Shown: positions 54,996-63,546, counted from the stretch's first letter. The stretch is DNA of 64,000 bases from Afipia sp. (GCA_017308575.1 JAFKEQ010000003.1:1364001-1428000), one strand, 5' to 3'. The notes: generated from the sequence alone by a model not told the origin. A program made the numbers and translations.

Positions 54996-55014
54996 CGTTC
55001 AGTGTATCTGAACG
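54996..55014. promoter_or_regulatory. Perfect 19-bp palindrome over the psiF start site
   Basis: CGTTCAG-TGTAT-CTGAACG, with 7-base arms. It overlaps the -10 element of the EcfG promoter (the right arm ends in that promoter's AACG) and covers the expected transcription start. It could be an operator or the 5' hairpin of the mRNA. Confidence 0.4.
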
Positions 55015-55035
55015 ATTCATCCTGCCAAGGGTTCC
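55011..55035 (-). promoter_or_regulatory. Sigma EcfG promoter of psiF
   Basis: On the minus strand GGAAC (55035-55031), exactly 16 bases, CGTT (55014-55011). The psiF ATG is 39 bases downstream of the -10 element. Perfect consensus match in the right place and direction. Confidence 0.75.
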
Positions 55036-55141
55036 ATGAACGGAAGATGTATGCCGCCGCCCGCCCGGCGTGAAGCACACAGCTTGCGTTCGCGCAGGCC
55101 CGGCGACAAGCTGCCGGTCCTGCCCCATCACCGGTTTTCCC

Positions 55142-55897
55142 ATGCAAGACACCCTGCCCCTGATCCTCGCCGCCATGATGGCTGCCGCCCCGGCGGCGGC
55201 TGCCGACATCACGGTCATGAGCGGCGGCGCGCCGAAGGAAGCGCTCAGCGAATTGATCCCGCAGTTCGAAAGCGCCACCGGCCACCGCGTGAAAATGAGT
55301 TACGTGCTGATCACGGCGCTGCGCCAGAAGATCATCGACGGCGAGACGCCCGACATGGTGGTGATGCCGACCACGGCCATCGACGAACTGATGAAGCTGG
55401 GCAAGCTCCGCGAAGCCGGACGCGGCACGTTCGGAACGGTCCGCCTTGTGGCCATCGTGAAGACCGGCGTGGCGCGACCGGACATTTCGACATCCGATGC
55501 CTTCAAGGCGGCGCTGCTGAACGCACGTTCCGTCGTTTATTCACGGCCCGGCGCAACACCGAGCGGCACGCACATGGCGAAGATCGTCGCCGATCTTCAG
55601 ATCGCAGATGCCATCGAGAAGAAGGCGGCCTACAAGCCCGCGCTTGAGGGCGGCGTGCAGATGGTGGCCGACGGCGCGGCGGACATCGGCATCTATCCGG
55701 CAAGTGAAGTCGTGCATGTCGCAGGCGTCGAACAGATCGGTCCGCTGCCCGACGCGCTGCAACTCAGCCTCGTCTATGCGGGCGCGGTGACGGCGGCGAA
55801 TACATCTCCCGAGGCCGCGGCGGCCTTCATCGCGTTCCTGTCCACGCCGGACAAACGCGCGGTGTGGGACAAAGCAGGGTTCGGTCCGGCGCCGTAA
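55142..55897 (+). CDS. ModA-like periplasmic substrate-binding protein
   Basis: 251 aa from the ATG at 55142. Signal peptide (TLPLILAAMMAAAPAAAA), then the PBP type II fold of the molybdate-binding group: DITVMSGGAPKEALSELIPQ, RQKIIDGETPDMVVMPTTAI, VVYSRPGATPSGTHMAKIV, VQMVADGAADIGIYPASEV, ending with AAAFIAFLSTPDKRAVW. No ModB/ModC genes are adjacent. In Bradyrhizobium relatives such orphan copies are frequent; the ligand may not be molybdate. Confidence 0.85.
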   Translation: MQDTLPLILAAMMAAAPAAAADITVMSGGAPKEALSELIPQFESATGHRVKMSYVLITALRQKIIDGETPDMVVMPTTAIDELMKLGKLREAGRGTFGTVRLVAIVKTGVARPDISTSDAFKAALLNARSVVYSRPGATPSGTHMAKIVADLQIADAIEKKAAYKPALEGGVQMVADGAADIGIYPASEVVHVAGVEQIGPLPDALQLSLVYAGAVTAANTSPEAAAAFIAFLSTPDKRAVWDKAGFGPAP

Positions 55898-55954
55898 AAC
55901 GCAACACCGCTCATCCCCATGCGGCAGAAGCCAAAAGCAAAAAGCGTGATCGCT

Positions 55955-56263
55955 TCACGTCGCCATGCATCGTGTCGCGCCGCGCCTGCCGTGGCGCAGG
56001 ATGGTGCCCGACTTGTTCATGGTCAGCGTGATGCCGCGGCCGGTATAGCGCGCGCCGGTCAGTGTGAAGCGCTTGCGTAGTGCGACGGCCTTGCCGTCAA
56101 GCTGCAGATGCAGCTGCTTCGGATCGTATTTCAGAAAAGCCGCGGTGAAGCGCGCGCCGTCGGCGCAGACGAAACTCTGAAACGTCCCGTCCTGCGCGCG
56201 CAGCGGCGTTGACGCGCTCATCATCGCAATCGAAATCGCAAGATACATCGCCTGTCGCTTCAC
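55955..56263 (-). CDS. Small secreted protein with MliC-like (lysozyme inhibitor) domain
   Basis: 102 aa. Signal peptide (MYLAISIAMMSASTPLRA), then FVCADGARFTAAFLKYD, LDGKAVALRKRF, GARYTGRGITLTMNKSGTIL and a Cys near the end. The two Cys and the order of strands fit MliC/PliC inhibitors of c-type lysozyme. The match is by eye over a short domain, so moderate. Confidence 0.65.
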   Translation of the reverse strand: MKRQAMYLAISIAMMSASTPLRAQDGTFQSFVCADGARFTAAFLKYDPKQLHLQLDGKAVALRKRFTLTGARYTGRGITLTMNKSGTILRHGRRGATRCMAT

Positions 56264-56356
56264 GCTTCAGTTCCCTTCTGCGCGCGGCGCGTTCAATTGA
56301 GTCCGCACTGTGGCGAATTCTAGCATCGAACGGCTTTATCCGATATCGCCCCCGAT

Positions 56357-56372
56357 TTAATCCGCATTTAAC
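56357..56372. promoter_or_regulatory. CtrA-type binding site TTAA-N7-TTAAC
   Basis: TTAA (56357-56360), TCCGCAT, TTAAC (56368-56372): an exact match to the CtrA consensus. It lies 120 bases before the DUF2778 gene and about 95 bases from the start of the divergent MliC-like gene. CtrA controls cell-cycle and envelope genes in alphaproteobacteria. Confidence 0.55.
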
Positions 56373-56491
56373 CAAAAGCCGCCTTAATAGCGCTCCGCAT
56401 GTTTGCGAGATGCTGCACGGTTACTGATCGCGATTCCGTGAAGCGCAGGCGGCGGGAGTGAGTTGCGTGCAAAGTTCCGAGCGTAAGGTGC

Positions 56492-57637
56492 ATGGCGTAC
56501 AGTATCACGTATAGAGTTCCGGACGCCCGGCCCGCGCAAGCGCAACCCCGAAAGATCAGCCCACAAGCTGCGATCGGAAGCACCGGCCTTGCCGTCGTGG
56601 TGTTGGCCTGCGCGTGGACGCTTTACAGCAACGTGCTCGGCCCCGCCGTTCAGGCGATGGCGCCCGAACTTCCGCAGGTCACGTTCATCCCGGGCGCGAA
56701 AGCCGCGCTGAGCACCACGGTCGCCGATCTCGACGTCACCTCGTCGCTCGGCACGCCATCCCAGAGCTTCACGCCCCTGAACTTCAATCAGCGTTTCGTC
56801 ATCCGGTCCGACGATCCGCCGGTTTCCGGTTCGACACTGACCGAAGCCGACCGCGAGCAGGTCGCGCCGCAGCAGACCTACGCCGTGGCGTCGCTTGCGC
56901 CCGAGGCGCTTCCCGCGCCTGCTGAAACGGCACCGGCTCCGGTCGTCGAAGCCACACCTGCTCCGGAGATCAAGCCGGCGGAAGCCACGCTGCCGCTGCC
57001 CGAAGTCCGGCAGGCTTCGCTCGCCATTCCATTGCCCGCGCCGCGGCCCGCCTCGCTCCGCGCGAATGACGGCCCGTCCCGCAGCGAAACCGCTTCGGCC
57101 AATCGCGCCGCGGCTCTCGCCGCCGTCGCCCAGCCGAAGCTGACGATCTTCGAGAAACTGTTCGGACGGCAGGAGAAAGGCCCTCTGCTCGCCTTCGCCG
57201 CGCCGGACGGCGGCATCGCCAGCGACGGCAGCAGCCTGACGCCCGGCCGCTACGACAAGCAGACCGCCGTCTACGACATCACCGCGCGCACGGTGTACCT
57301 GCCGGACGGCACCAAGCTGGAAGCCCATTCCGGCCTCGGCAGCAAGTTGGACGATCCGCGCTTCGTGCACGTGCGCATGCACGGCGCGACGCCGCCGCAC
57401 ACTTACGATCTGACGTTGCGTGAAAGCCTGTTCCACGGCGTGGAAGCGATCCGGCTCAATCCGGTCGGCGGAGAGCGCAACGTATTCGGCCGCACCGGTC
57501 TTCTGGCGCACACCTACATGCTCGGCCCCAACGGGGACTCCAACGGCTGCGTGTCGTTCCGGGATTACGACAGATTTCTGCGCGCCTTCAAGCGCGGCGA
57601 CATCAAGCGCCTCGTCGTGGTCGCCAAGCTGGACTGA
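56492..57637 (+). CDS. DUF2778 (Tlde1-like L,D-transpeptidase fold) membrane protein
   Basis: 381 aa. A short cytoplasmic part, one membrane segment at about 28-50 (GLAVVVLACAWTLYSNVLG), a long Pro/Ala/Glu-rich linker (about 110-230) and a C-terminal DUF2778 domain: YDITARTVYLPDGTKLEAHS, then GRTGLLAHTYMLGPN and SNGCVSFRDYDRF. The His and SxGC spacing resemble the catalytic His/Cys of L,D-transpeptidase-like Tlde1 effectors. Probably edits peptidoglycan in the periplasm. An upstream CtrA box suggests cell-cycle timing. Confidence 0.83.
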   Translation: MAYSITYRVPDARPAQAQPRKISPQAAIGSTGLAVVVLACAWTLYSNVLGPAVQAMAPELPQVTFIPGAKAALSTTVADLDVTSSLGTPSQSFTPLNFNQRFVIRSDDPPVSGSTLTEADREQVAPQQTYAVASLAPEALPAPAETAPAPVVEATPAPEIKPAEATLPLPEVRQASLAIPLPAPRPASLRANDGPSRSETASANRAAALAAVAQPKLTIFEKLFGRQEKGPLLAFAAPDGGIASDGSSLTPGRYDKQTAVYDITARTVYLPDGTKLEAHSGLGSKLDDPRFVHVRMHGATPPHTYDLTLRESLFHGVEAIRLNPVGGERNVFGRTGLLAHTYMLGPNGDSNGCVSFRDYDRFLRAFKRGDIKRLVVVAKLD

Positions 57638-57737
57638 GGCTCCCGAAGGGGTGTCCTGAGCGGCAAAGGGAGCTGACTGTCAATCAGCCACCGCGCGTTC
57701 TATCGTGCCTGACAGACATCTCATCTGCGGAGGCACC

Positions 57738-58418
57738 ATGAACGGCAAGGTCATCGTCATCACCGGCGCCTCCGGTGCGCTTGGAAAGGTCGTCGCCGAG
57801 GCCGCCCGCGCACGCGGCGCGAAACTTGCCGAGATCGATCATGCAGCTTCCAGCGTTCCACCCGCACCCGACCGGCTGGTGATCGGCGGCATCGATCTGT
57901 CCGATGCCGCGCAGGCCTCACAGGCGATCGAAACAACCGCCGCGCATTTCGGCCGGCTCGATGCCCTCATCAATATCGCCGGCGCGTTTGCCTTCGAGAC
58001 CGTGGCCGACGGCGATCCCAGGACGTGGCAGCGGCTGCACGCCATCAACGTCATGACCGCGCTCAATGCCTCGCGGGCCGCGATCCCGCATCTGGTCAAT
58101 TCCGGCGCGGGGCGGATCGTCAATATCGGCGCCATGGGCGCGCTGCAGGCGGGCGCGGGCATGGGCCCCTATGCCGCGTCCAAGGCCGGGGTCCATCGTC
58201 TGACCGAGGCGATGGCCGCCGAACTCAAGGGCAAGGTCACCGTCAACGCGGTGATGCCCTCGACCATCGACACGCCCGCCAACCGCCGCGACATGCCGCA
58301 GGCGGATTTCACGAAGTGGGTCACCGGGGACGAACTGGCCAGCGTCATCCTGTTCCTGGCCAGCGAGGCGGCCAGTGCGGTCACCGGAGCGCTGATACCG
58401 GTCAATGGGCGGGTTTGA
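57738..58418 (+). CDS. Short-chain dehydrogenase/reductase
   Basis: 226 aa from the ATG at 57738 with a CGGAGG site. Rossmann motif VIVITGASGALGKVVAEAA, NIAGAF (NNAG position), the catalytic Ser region INIGAMGALQAGAG and YAASKAG (YxxxK). Ser is less clear than usual: the residue before YAASK lies in MGALQAGAGMGP. C-terminal VTGALIPVNGRV fits the family. Substrate unknown. Confidence 0.88.
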   Translation: MNGKVIVITGASGALGKVVAEAARARGAKLAEIDHAASSVPPAPDRLVIGGIDLSDAAQASQAIETTAAHFGRLDALINIAGAFAFETVADGDPRTWQRLHAINVMTALNASRAAIPHLVNSGAGRIVNIGAMGALQAGAGMGPYAASKAGVHRLTEAMAAELKGKVTVNAVMPSTIDTPANRRDMPQADFTKWVTGDELASVILFLASEAASAVTGALIPVNGRV

Positions 58419-58606
58419 TCCCGGCTTCTCGCCTTTTGGATCAGGAAGCTTCCACACAACATGAAGTTTAGCCCTCAAGGCTAAGCCACGCATTTCCTGT
58501 GCATTTCTCCAAACCTGCCACCAATCCCCCGCCTTGAGGCGTAGATTGCGCCTTCGCTCATGGCCGCCCGCTGGCCGCCATGTCCTTCCCCCTGAAGGAG
58601 GTCCCG

Positions 58607-58921
58607 ATGCTCGAAAACGTGCCGCTGCGCGACGCCAAGCCGGCCGTGATCGTGTGTCCGAACTGCAGGCGTCACCTCATGGAGGTGATGGATGTGCGCT
58701 GGGCGATGACCAAGCTTGAGTTCAAATACGCCTGCACCGGCTGCGGTGCAGAAACCACCCGGGCGATCGCGGGCGATACGCCGGTGTTCGTCTCACGCGC
58801 CTCGACCCATCTGCGCAGCCTGGAAATCTTCAACTTCAGCCCGGATGCGGAACGAACGCGGCACCGTCCGGCTGCCGCGCGGCTCACGCCGGACCTGCAG
58901 GCCCCGCGCAGCTCCCGCTAA
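58607..58921 (+). CDS. Small zinc-ribbon-like protein, unknown function
   Basis: 104 aa from the ATG at 58607 with a perfect GGAGG site six bases before. Two CxxC pairs, VCPNCRRHLM and ACTGCGAETT, 30 residues apart, would bind one zinc ion. The C-terminal third is Arg/Pro-rich. No named family recognised. It may bind nucleic acid. 58419-58606 upstream has a small TTAGCC-CTCAA-GGCTAA hairpin near 58468. Confidence 0.7.
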   Translation: MLENVPLRDAKPAVIVCPNCRRHLMEVMDVRWAMTKLEFKYACTGCGAETTRAIAGDTPVFVSRASTHLRSLEIFNFSPDAERTRHRPAAARLTPDLQAPRSSR

Positions 58922-58934
58922 AGTCTTCACGGCT

Positions 58935-59807
58935 TTAGAAACACAGGTTGGTGACAGCCTTGCCCGACTTGTCCTTGAGCACGTAGGGACATTCTGCGCG
59001 CTTGAGCGCCGCCTTGGCGTCCTCGTTGCCGAGCGCAGCAGCCTTCTCGTAATACGTCTTCGCCGCACCGGAATCCTGCGCACCGCCGCGCCCTTCCTTG
59101 GCGAACGCGCCCATGCGCTCCAGCGCGCCGGGATGATCCTGCGCCGCGGCCTTCTCGAACAGACGCCGTGCCCCGGCATCGTCACGCGGCCCGCCGATAC
59201 CATCCTGCAGCATCAGCCCCAATTGAAACTGCGCCTCCGCATTGGTCTCAGCCGCCTTGGCCAGCAGGCTGCGCGAGCGCGCGGGATCCGCCGACGCCGC
59301 GCCGCCTCTGCCCGACAGCACCGCCAGATTGCTGACACCGCGCGGATTGCCGCCCTGCGCGGCGCGCTCGAACAGCTTTCCCGCCGTTCCTTCGTCCTTG
59401 GCGATGCCCGCGCCGGTGGCATACGCGACACCGAGTTCGACCATCGCCGATGTGCTGCCTTTGTCAGCGGCCTTTCGCCAGGCTGAAATCGCCTCGGCCT
59501 GCTGATTGCCCGCGGCATAGGCCCGGCCAAGCTGATACATCGCGCGGCGCGATCCACCGGAAGCTTGCCTGCAGAACTTGATTGCGGTCGCGACATCTGA
59601 TGTCGCGATGTTGACCACGCCTTTGGTATCCGCAGGCTTGTCCGGATCGGAAGGATCGGCGGCGAGCCTGTCACACAGCACCAGATCGGCCGATTGTGCC
59701 TGTGCGGTTTCATGCGCCGAAATGATCCGCAGTGCCATCAGAACGGCGGCAAGAGCCGCGCGCGATCGCGGCCGCATCAACGCGGTGAAGGTCCAAAGCC
59801 GTGTCAT
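58935..59807 (-). CDS. Sel1-like (SLR/TPR) repeat protein, secreted
   Basis: 290 aa. A signal-like stretch (AALAAVLMALRIISAHETAQAQ) leads into Sel1-like repeats at about 85-270: AMYQLGRAYAAGNQQAEAIS, AMVELGVAYATGAGIAKDEG, AQFQLGLMLQDGIGGPRDDA and ALERMGAFAKEGRGG. C-terminal Cys and Lys-rich tail. Sel1 proteins act in envelope protein interactions. 14 bases separate its stop from the zinc-ribbon gene stop, with no terminator. Confidence 0.82.
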   Translation of the reverse strand: MTRLWTFTALMRPRSRAALAAVLMALRIISAHETAQAQSADLVLCDRLAADPSDPDKPADTKGVVNIATSDVATAIKFCRQASGGSRRAMYQLGRAYAAGNQQAEAISAWRKAADKGSTSAMVELGVAYATGAGIAKDEGTAGKLFERAAQGGNPRGVSNLAVLSGRGGAASADPARSRSLLAKAAETNAEAQFQLGLMLQDGIGGPRDDAGARRLFEKAAAQDHPGALERMGAFAKEGRGGAQDSGAAKTYYEKAAALGNEDAKAALKRAECPYVLKDKSGKAVTNLCF

Positions 59808-59926
59808 GTCACGGTTCTAGGCTGCGCGGCAAAGGTCAGCAAGCGCGCTTTGACGTCACGGACACGTGTAGCGGCGGCTCGCTCCCGCCCTGAAACCCGC
59901 TGGTGGCTCGCGCGTTGATCCGTGCT

Positions 59927-59955
59927 GCTTTTGCGTGCAACGCGCTTTTGCGTGC
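59927..59955 (+). repeat. Direct repeat GCTTTTGCGTGC before poxB
   Basis: The 12-mer GCTTTTGCGTGC occurs at 59927-59938 and again at 59944-59955, a period of 17 bases, about 40 bases before the poxB start. Two in-phase copies so close to a start may be a regulator site, or a simple duplication. Confidence 0.35.
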
Positions 59956-59991
59956 CGCAACCGCCATCATACTTCCAAACAGGATTACATC

Positions 59992-61683
59992 ATGTCCAAA
60001 ACCGTCGCCGAAACCCTTGTCGGAGTGCTTGAGGATATCGGCGTCACCCACATTTTCGGATTGATCGGAGACTCGCTCAATCCGCTGGGCGACGCCGTGC
60101 GCAAAAGCAAAATCGAATGGGTCGGCGTGCGCCACGAGGAAGGCGCGGCACTGGCCGCCACCGGACAGGCCAAGCTCACCGGCCGGCTCGGCGTCTGCGC
60201 CGGCACCACGGGCCCCGGCAGCACACATCTGGTCGCGGGCCTTTACGAAGCCGCCCGCGATCATGCGCCGGTGCTTGCGCTGTCCGGCGACATGATGCGC
60301 GCCATGCACGGCACCGAGTTCATCCAGACCACGACCCCGGACCTGCTGTTTCGCGACGTCTCGCTTTACACCGAAACCATCTCCGTGCCCGCGCAGGCGC
60401 CCGCCGTGATCCATCAGGCCATTGCCGCCGCCTATGCAGGCCCCGGCGTCGCTCATCTCACGCTGCCGCAGGATTTGCTGTCCGCCAAAGCCAGCGGCGC
60501 GGCGTCGAGCCTCGCCACGCTGCGGCCACGCACCGAGATCACCCCGGACGAGGACTCGATTTCCGCTGTCGCGCGCCGCATCGACCGAGCGGACAAGATC
60601 GTCGTCATGTGCGGCCACGGTTGCCGCGGCGCGGAGGATCTGCTGCGCGCCCTCTCCGACAAGCTGAAAGCGCCGCTGGTCCACACCTTCCGCGGCAAGG
60701 AGCTGATGGCCTATGACGATCCGCACTGGATTGGCGGTCTCGGCATGATCGGCACGCGGCCGTCCTACGACGCCGTGCAGGATTGCGACCTGCTGCTGAT
60801 GGTCGGCACCGACTATCCCTATTCCAACTATCTGCCCGCGCACGGCAACGTCATCCAGATCGACGAACGCGCACAGGTGCTGGGCCGCCGCGCACCAACG
60901 GAATTGGGCGTGATCGGATCGGTTCGGCCTGCGCTGAAAAAGCTGCTCGACAAGGTTGCCGACAAGAGCGGCACGAAATTCCGGGACAAGGTGACGGCAG
61001 AGCGCAAACGCTGGGACGAAAAGCTTGCAAAGCAGGCTGACCTCACCCGCAGCAAGGACGTGATCCATCCGCAGGCGGTGGCGCGTACAGCGAGCGATCT
61101 CGCGAAGACCGACGCGATCTTCGTCACGGATACCGGCCTCAATACGCTGTGGTCCGCGAACTGGATTCGCCAGACCGGCCGCCAGCGCATCGTCGGGTCG
61201 TTCAACAACGCGGCTGTGGGCACGTCCGTCGGCATGGCCAACGGAATTCAGGCTCTCGACCGGTCAAGGCAGGTGATCGTGCTGACCGGCGATGGCGGCT
61301 TCAACATGCTGATGGGTGAGTTCATGACCGCCGTGCATCACAAGCTGCCGATCAAAGTCATCATCTACAACAATTCGGCGCTTGGCCTGATCAGGCTGGA
61401 AGCTGAAAGCGTCGGGCTTGCGCCCTTCAACGAGGCCATCGAGTTTCCCAATCCGGATTTCGCCGCGCTGGCGCGCGCCTGCGGCGGTCAGGGATTTGCG
61501 GCGAAGCTGCCGGGCGACCTCGAAGGCGCGATCCGCAGCGCGCTGGAAACCGATGGCCCGGCCATCGTCGACGCGGTTGTTTCCGCCGACGAGATGCCGA
61601 ACGTCCCGCATCTCGAAGCCGAGATGGTCGGAAATTTCGCGCTGGCCAAGATCAAGGAAGCGGTTCTGGCTGTGACAGGGTGA
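59992..61683 (+). CDS. poxB: Thiamine-diphosphate pyruvate dehydrogenase/oxidase (PoxB-like)
   Basis: 563 aa from the ATG at 59992. TPP-enzyme fold: GLIGDSLNPLGDAVRKS, catalytic Glu in VGVRHEEGAALAAT, GVCAGTTGPGSTHLVAGLYE and the FAD-type middle domain (VVMCGHGCRGAEDLLRA). TPP motif GDGGFNMLMGEFMTAVHH followed by NNSALGLIRLE. Close to E. coli ubiquinone-dependent pyruvate dehydrogenase (572 aa); the C-terminal lipid-binding tail looks absent or short. Converts pyruvate to acetate and CO2 and feeds the quinone pool. Confidence 0.9.
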   Translation: MSKTVAETLVGVLEDIGVTHIFGLIGDSLNPLGDAVRKSKIEWVGVRHEEGAALAATGQAKLTGRLGVCAGTTGPGSTHLVAGLYEAARDHAPVLALSGDMMRAMHGTEFIQTTTPDLLFRDVSLYTETISVPAQAPAVIHQAIAAAYAGPGVAHLTLPQDLLSAKASGAASSLATLRPRTEITPDEDSISAVARRIDRADKIVVMCGHGCRGAEDLLRALSDKLKAPLVHTFRGKELMAYDDPHWIGGLGMIGTRPSYDAVQDCDLLLMVGTDYPYSNYLPAHGNVIQIDERAQVLGRRAPTELGVIGSVRPALKKLLDKVADKSGTKFRDKVTAERKRWDEKLAKQADLTRSKDVIHPQAVARTASDLAKTDAIFVTDTGLNTLWSANWIRQTGRQRIVGSFNNAAVGTSVGMANGIQALDRSRQVIVLTGDGGFNMLMGEFMTAVHHKLPIKVIIYNNSALGLIRLEAESVGLAPFNEAIEFPNPDFAALARACGGQGFAAKLPGDLEGAIRSALETDGPAIVDAVVSADEMPNVPHLEAEMVGNFALAKIKEAVLAVTG

Positions 61684-61693
61684 TTGAACGGAT

Positions 61694-61778
61694 CGTCATT
61701 GCAAGGAGCACTTGCGACGAAGCAATCCATTCTTTTATTCTTCAAAAGGTGGATTGCTTCGCTTCGCTCGCAATGACG
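61694..61778. repeat. Interspersed inverted repeat, copy 2
   Basis: Same arms as the element at 48937-49026: CGTCATTGCAAGGAGC with GCGACGAAGCAATCCA on the left and TGGATTGCTTCGCTTCGCTC ending CAATGACG on the right. The spacer is a short T-rich piece instead of the longer one in copy 1. It lies between the convergent poxB and esterase genes and could fold as a terminator-like hairpin. Confidence 0.85.
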
Positions 61779-61788
61779 AGTGGTGGCC

Positions 61789-62853
61789 CTATCCCTTCAG
61801 CCATTCCAGCATCGGCGCGTTGATCTCGCGCGGATAGGTGTGACTGAGATCGTCGATCTCGGTATAGGTCACGTTCGCGCCTGCAGCCGAAAGCGCCGCT
61901 TTCGCCTGCCGCGCCACGTCCACCGCGAACATCCAGTCCAACCTGCCGTGCACCAGATAAACCGGCAGCCCTTGCAGGCGGTCCGCATCGGCCATCGACA
62001 GCAGCATCGGATGGAATGTCGCCGACACCGGCGCGATGTGGGTGAAGGGAGAGGCGCTCTCCAGCGCGCTGACATAGCAGAACGTACCGCCGTCGCTCAT
62101 GCCGGTGAGAAGAATGCGTTGCGGATCGATATTCCAGCGCTCGCGCACGTGCGCGACAATCCGCGCAAGGTTCGGCGTATCGTTGTCGTCGCCCATCAGC
62201 GCCCATGTGGAGCCGAGCGAATTGCCGCTCGAGGTCGGCGTGACAAGAATGGCGCCGAAGCTGCGCGCATCCCGCAGCCAGGACCACAGGAAGCTCCGGC
62301 CATGGCCGCTGCCGCCATGCAGCGCCACTACCAGCGGCCAGTGGCGTTCCGGCGTATAGGTCTCGGGCACATACAGCGAATAGCCGCCGCGCGTGCGCGC
62401 CTCGTTGGCGACATGCATCACGCCGGTCTCTTCCTCCCGGGCAGCCGTCATGCTGCGCGCAAGGGCTTCGGAGTTGCTGCGCAACGAGGCATCGAGAAAG
62501 TAACTGTTCACCGCAGGAACGGCGGCGGCGAGCGGATACAGGGCTTCCAGCGCGCGCGGGGTGCGGCGTAGCGCCTTGAACACGGCGCGGATGTCGCCGC
62601 CGTCCAGCGCGGCGCGCAATTCGTTGAAGGCCGCCAGCGCTTCGCCGCTCGACAGGAGAAGCGCGCCGCCCACGGCATCCGGTGCTTCGGCCTCGCTGAA
62701 CTGTGACCGCGCCGCGCGTAGTCGCGCGTCCGGCGCGCCGACCGCCGACATCACCTCGGCGAAGGATTCCGGATCGAGATGGCGCGCGATCAGGCTGAGC
62801 GTTTCAAGGCAGGCGAACAGCGGCGGCAGGATCAAGGCGGGATCTGATGTCAT
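61789..62853 (-). CDS. Alpha/beta hydrolase (PHB depolymerase/esterase-like) with helical N-terminal part
   Basis: 354 aa from the ATG at 62853; the frame runs on upstream through clpS but has no similarity there. The first 130 residues are helical and not recognised. The hydrolase domain: RHWPLVVALHGGSGHG, SWLRDARSFGAILVTPTS, the nucleophile in LLTGMSDGGTFCY (GMSDG), the Asp in VHGRLDWMFAVD and the His in DDLSHTYPRE. No signal peptide was seen, so it is probably cytoplasmic. Confidence 0.82.
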   Translation of the reverse strand: MTSDPALILPPLFACLETLSLIARHLDPESFAEVMSAVGAPDARLRAARSQFSEAEAPDAVGGALLLSSGEALAAFNELRAALDGGDIRAVFKALRRTPRALEALYPLAAAVPAVNSYFLDASLRSNSEALARSMTAAREEETGVMHVANEARTRGGYSLYVPETYTPERHWPLVVALHGGSGHGRSFLWSWLRDARSFGAILVTPTSSGNSLGSTWALMGDDNDTPNLARIVAHVRERWNIDPQRILLTGMSDGGTFCYVSALESASPFTHIAPVSATFHPMLLSMADADRLQGLPVYLVHGRLDWMFAVDVARQAKAALSAAGANVTYTEIDDLSHTYPREINAPMLEWLKG

Positions 62854-62933
62854 CACCGCACGATAGTGTCCGGGCGTGTGCTGACAAGGCTTGCTCCGGC
62901 TAATCGGTGATGTCCCAACCGGCGGACAAGGTC

Positions 62934-63239
62934 CTACTGCTCCGGCTCCGTGGTAAAGAACAGCGGATAGCCCCTCGCCTTGCCGAGTTCGGTACCTTCC
63001 TTGGCCTTGGTCTCGGCCACATCGCGCGTATAGACCGCGATGACGCAGGCGCCTTTCTGATGCGCCGTCAGCATGACGCGGCTCGCCGTCTCCTCGGCCA
63101 TGCGAAACACCGACTTCAAGACCATCACGACGAATTCGCGCGGCGTGTAGTCGTCGTTGAGCAGGATGACCTTGTAGAGCGGCGGACGCTGCACCTTGGT
63201 CCTTGTCGTCGTTTTCGGTTTGACGGTTGTCGGGCTCAT
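62934..63239 (-). CDS. clpS: ATP-dependent Clp protease adaptor ClpS
   Basis: 101 aa from the ATG at 63239 with AAGGGA nine bases before; the ATG at 63257 is possible. N-terminal flexible arm with Thr/Lys (MSPTTVKPKTTTRTK), then the ClpS core YKVILLNDDYTPREFVVMVL and TAHQKGACVIAVYTRDVAET (the N-degron-binding pocket and ClpA contact). Delivers N-end-rule substrates to ClpAP; Aat in this window makes such substrates. Confidence 0.95.
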   Translation of the reverse strand: MSPTTVKPKTTTRTKVQRPPLYKVILLNDDYTPREFVVMVLKSVFRMAEETASRVMLTAHQKGACVIAVYTRDVAETKAKEGTELGKARGYPLFFTTEPEQ

Positions 63240-63317
63240 GGAAATCCCTTCGATCATGCGTCGGGTCTCTTTCCGGGAACGGCCGGAGCGCCTGCGCATT
63301 GTCAGACCGAGGGCCGC

Positions 63318-63524
63318 ATGCCGCAGACAGCATCAAGTGCCATTTCACGGATCGATTATAGCGCAGCCGAACGGACGCTTCACGTCACTTTCACCAGCGG
63401 CCGGACTTACAGCTATGTCGGCGTTCCCGCCGAGGTCTATTTCCAGTTCTGCCGGGCCGCCTCGAAAGGCGAATTCTTCAACGCCATGATCCGCGACCGT
63501 TACGAATTCAGCGAACAGCACTAG
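63318..63524 (+). CDS. KTSC domain protein
   Basis: 68 aa, small beta-rich domain: AISRIDYSAAERTLHVTFTS, GRTYSYVGVPAEVYFQF, then CRAASKGEFFNAMIRDRYEF. The SKGEFFN stretch is diagnostic of the KTSC family, named from a partner domain of lysyl-tRNA synthetases; its role alone is unknown. It is divergent from clpS over a 78-base gap. Confidence 0.8.
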   Translation: MPQTASSAISRIDYSAAERTLHVTFTSGRTYSYVGVPAEVYFQFCRAASKGEFFNAMIRDRYEFSEQH

Positions 63525-63546
63525 GTTGTCGCGCGAAGAATGGCAT

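Noticed and set aside
62854..63348. Upstream extension of the esterase over clpS
   Set aside because: It is the same strand but another frame of clpS; ClpS is certain and the extension has no domain.
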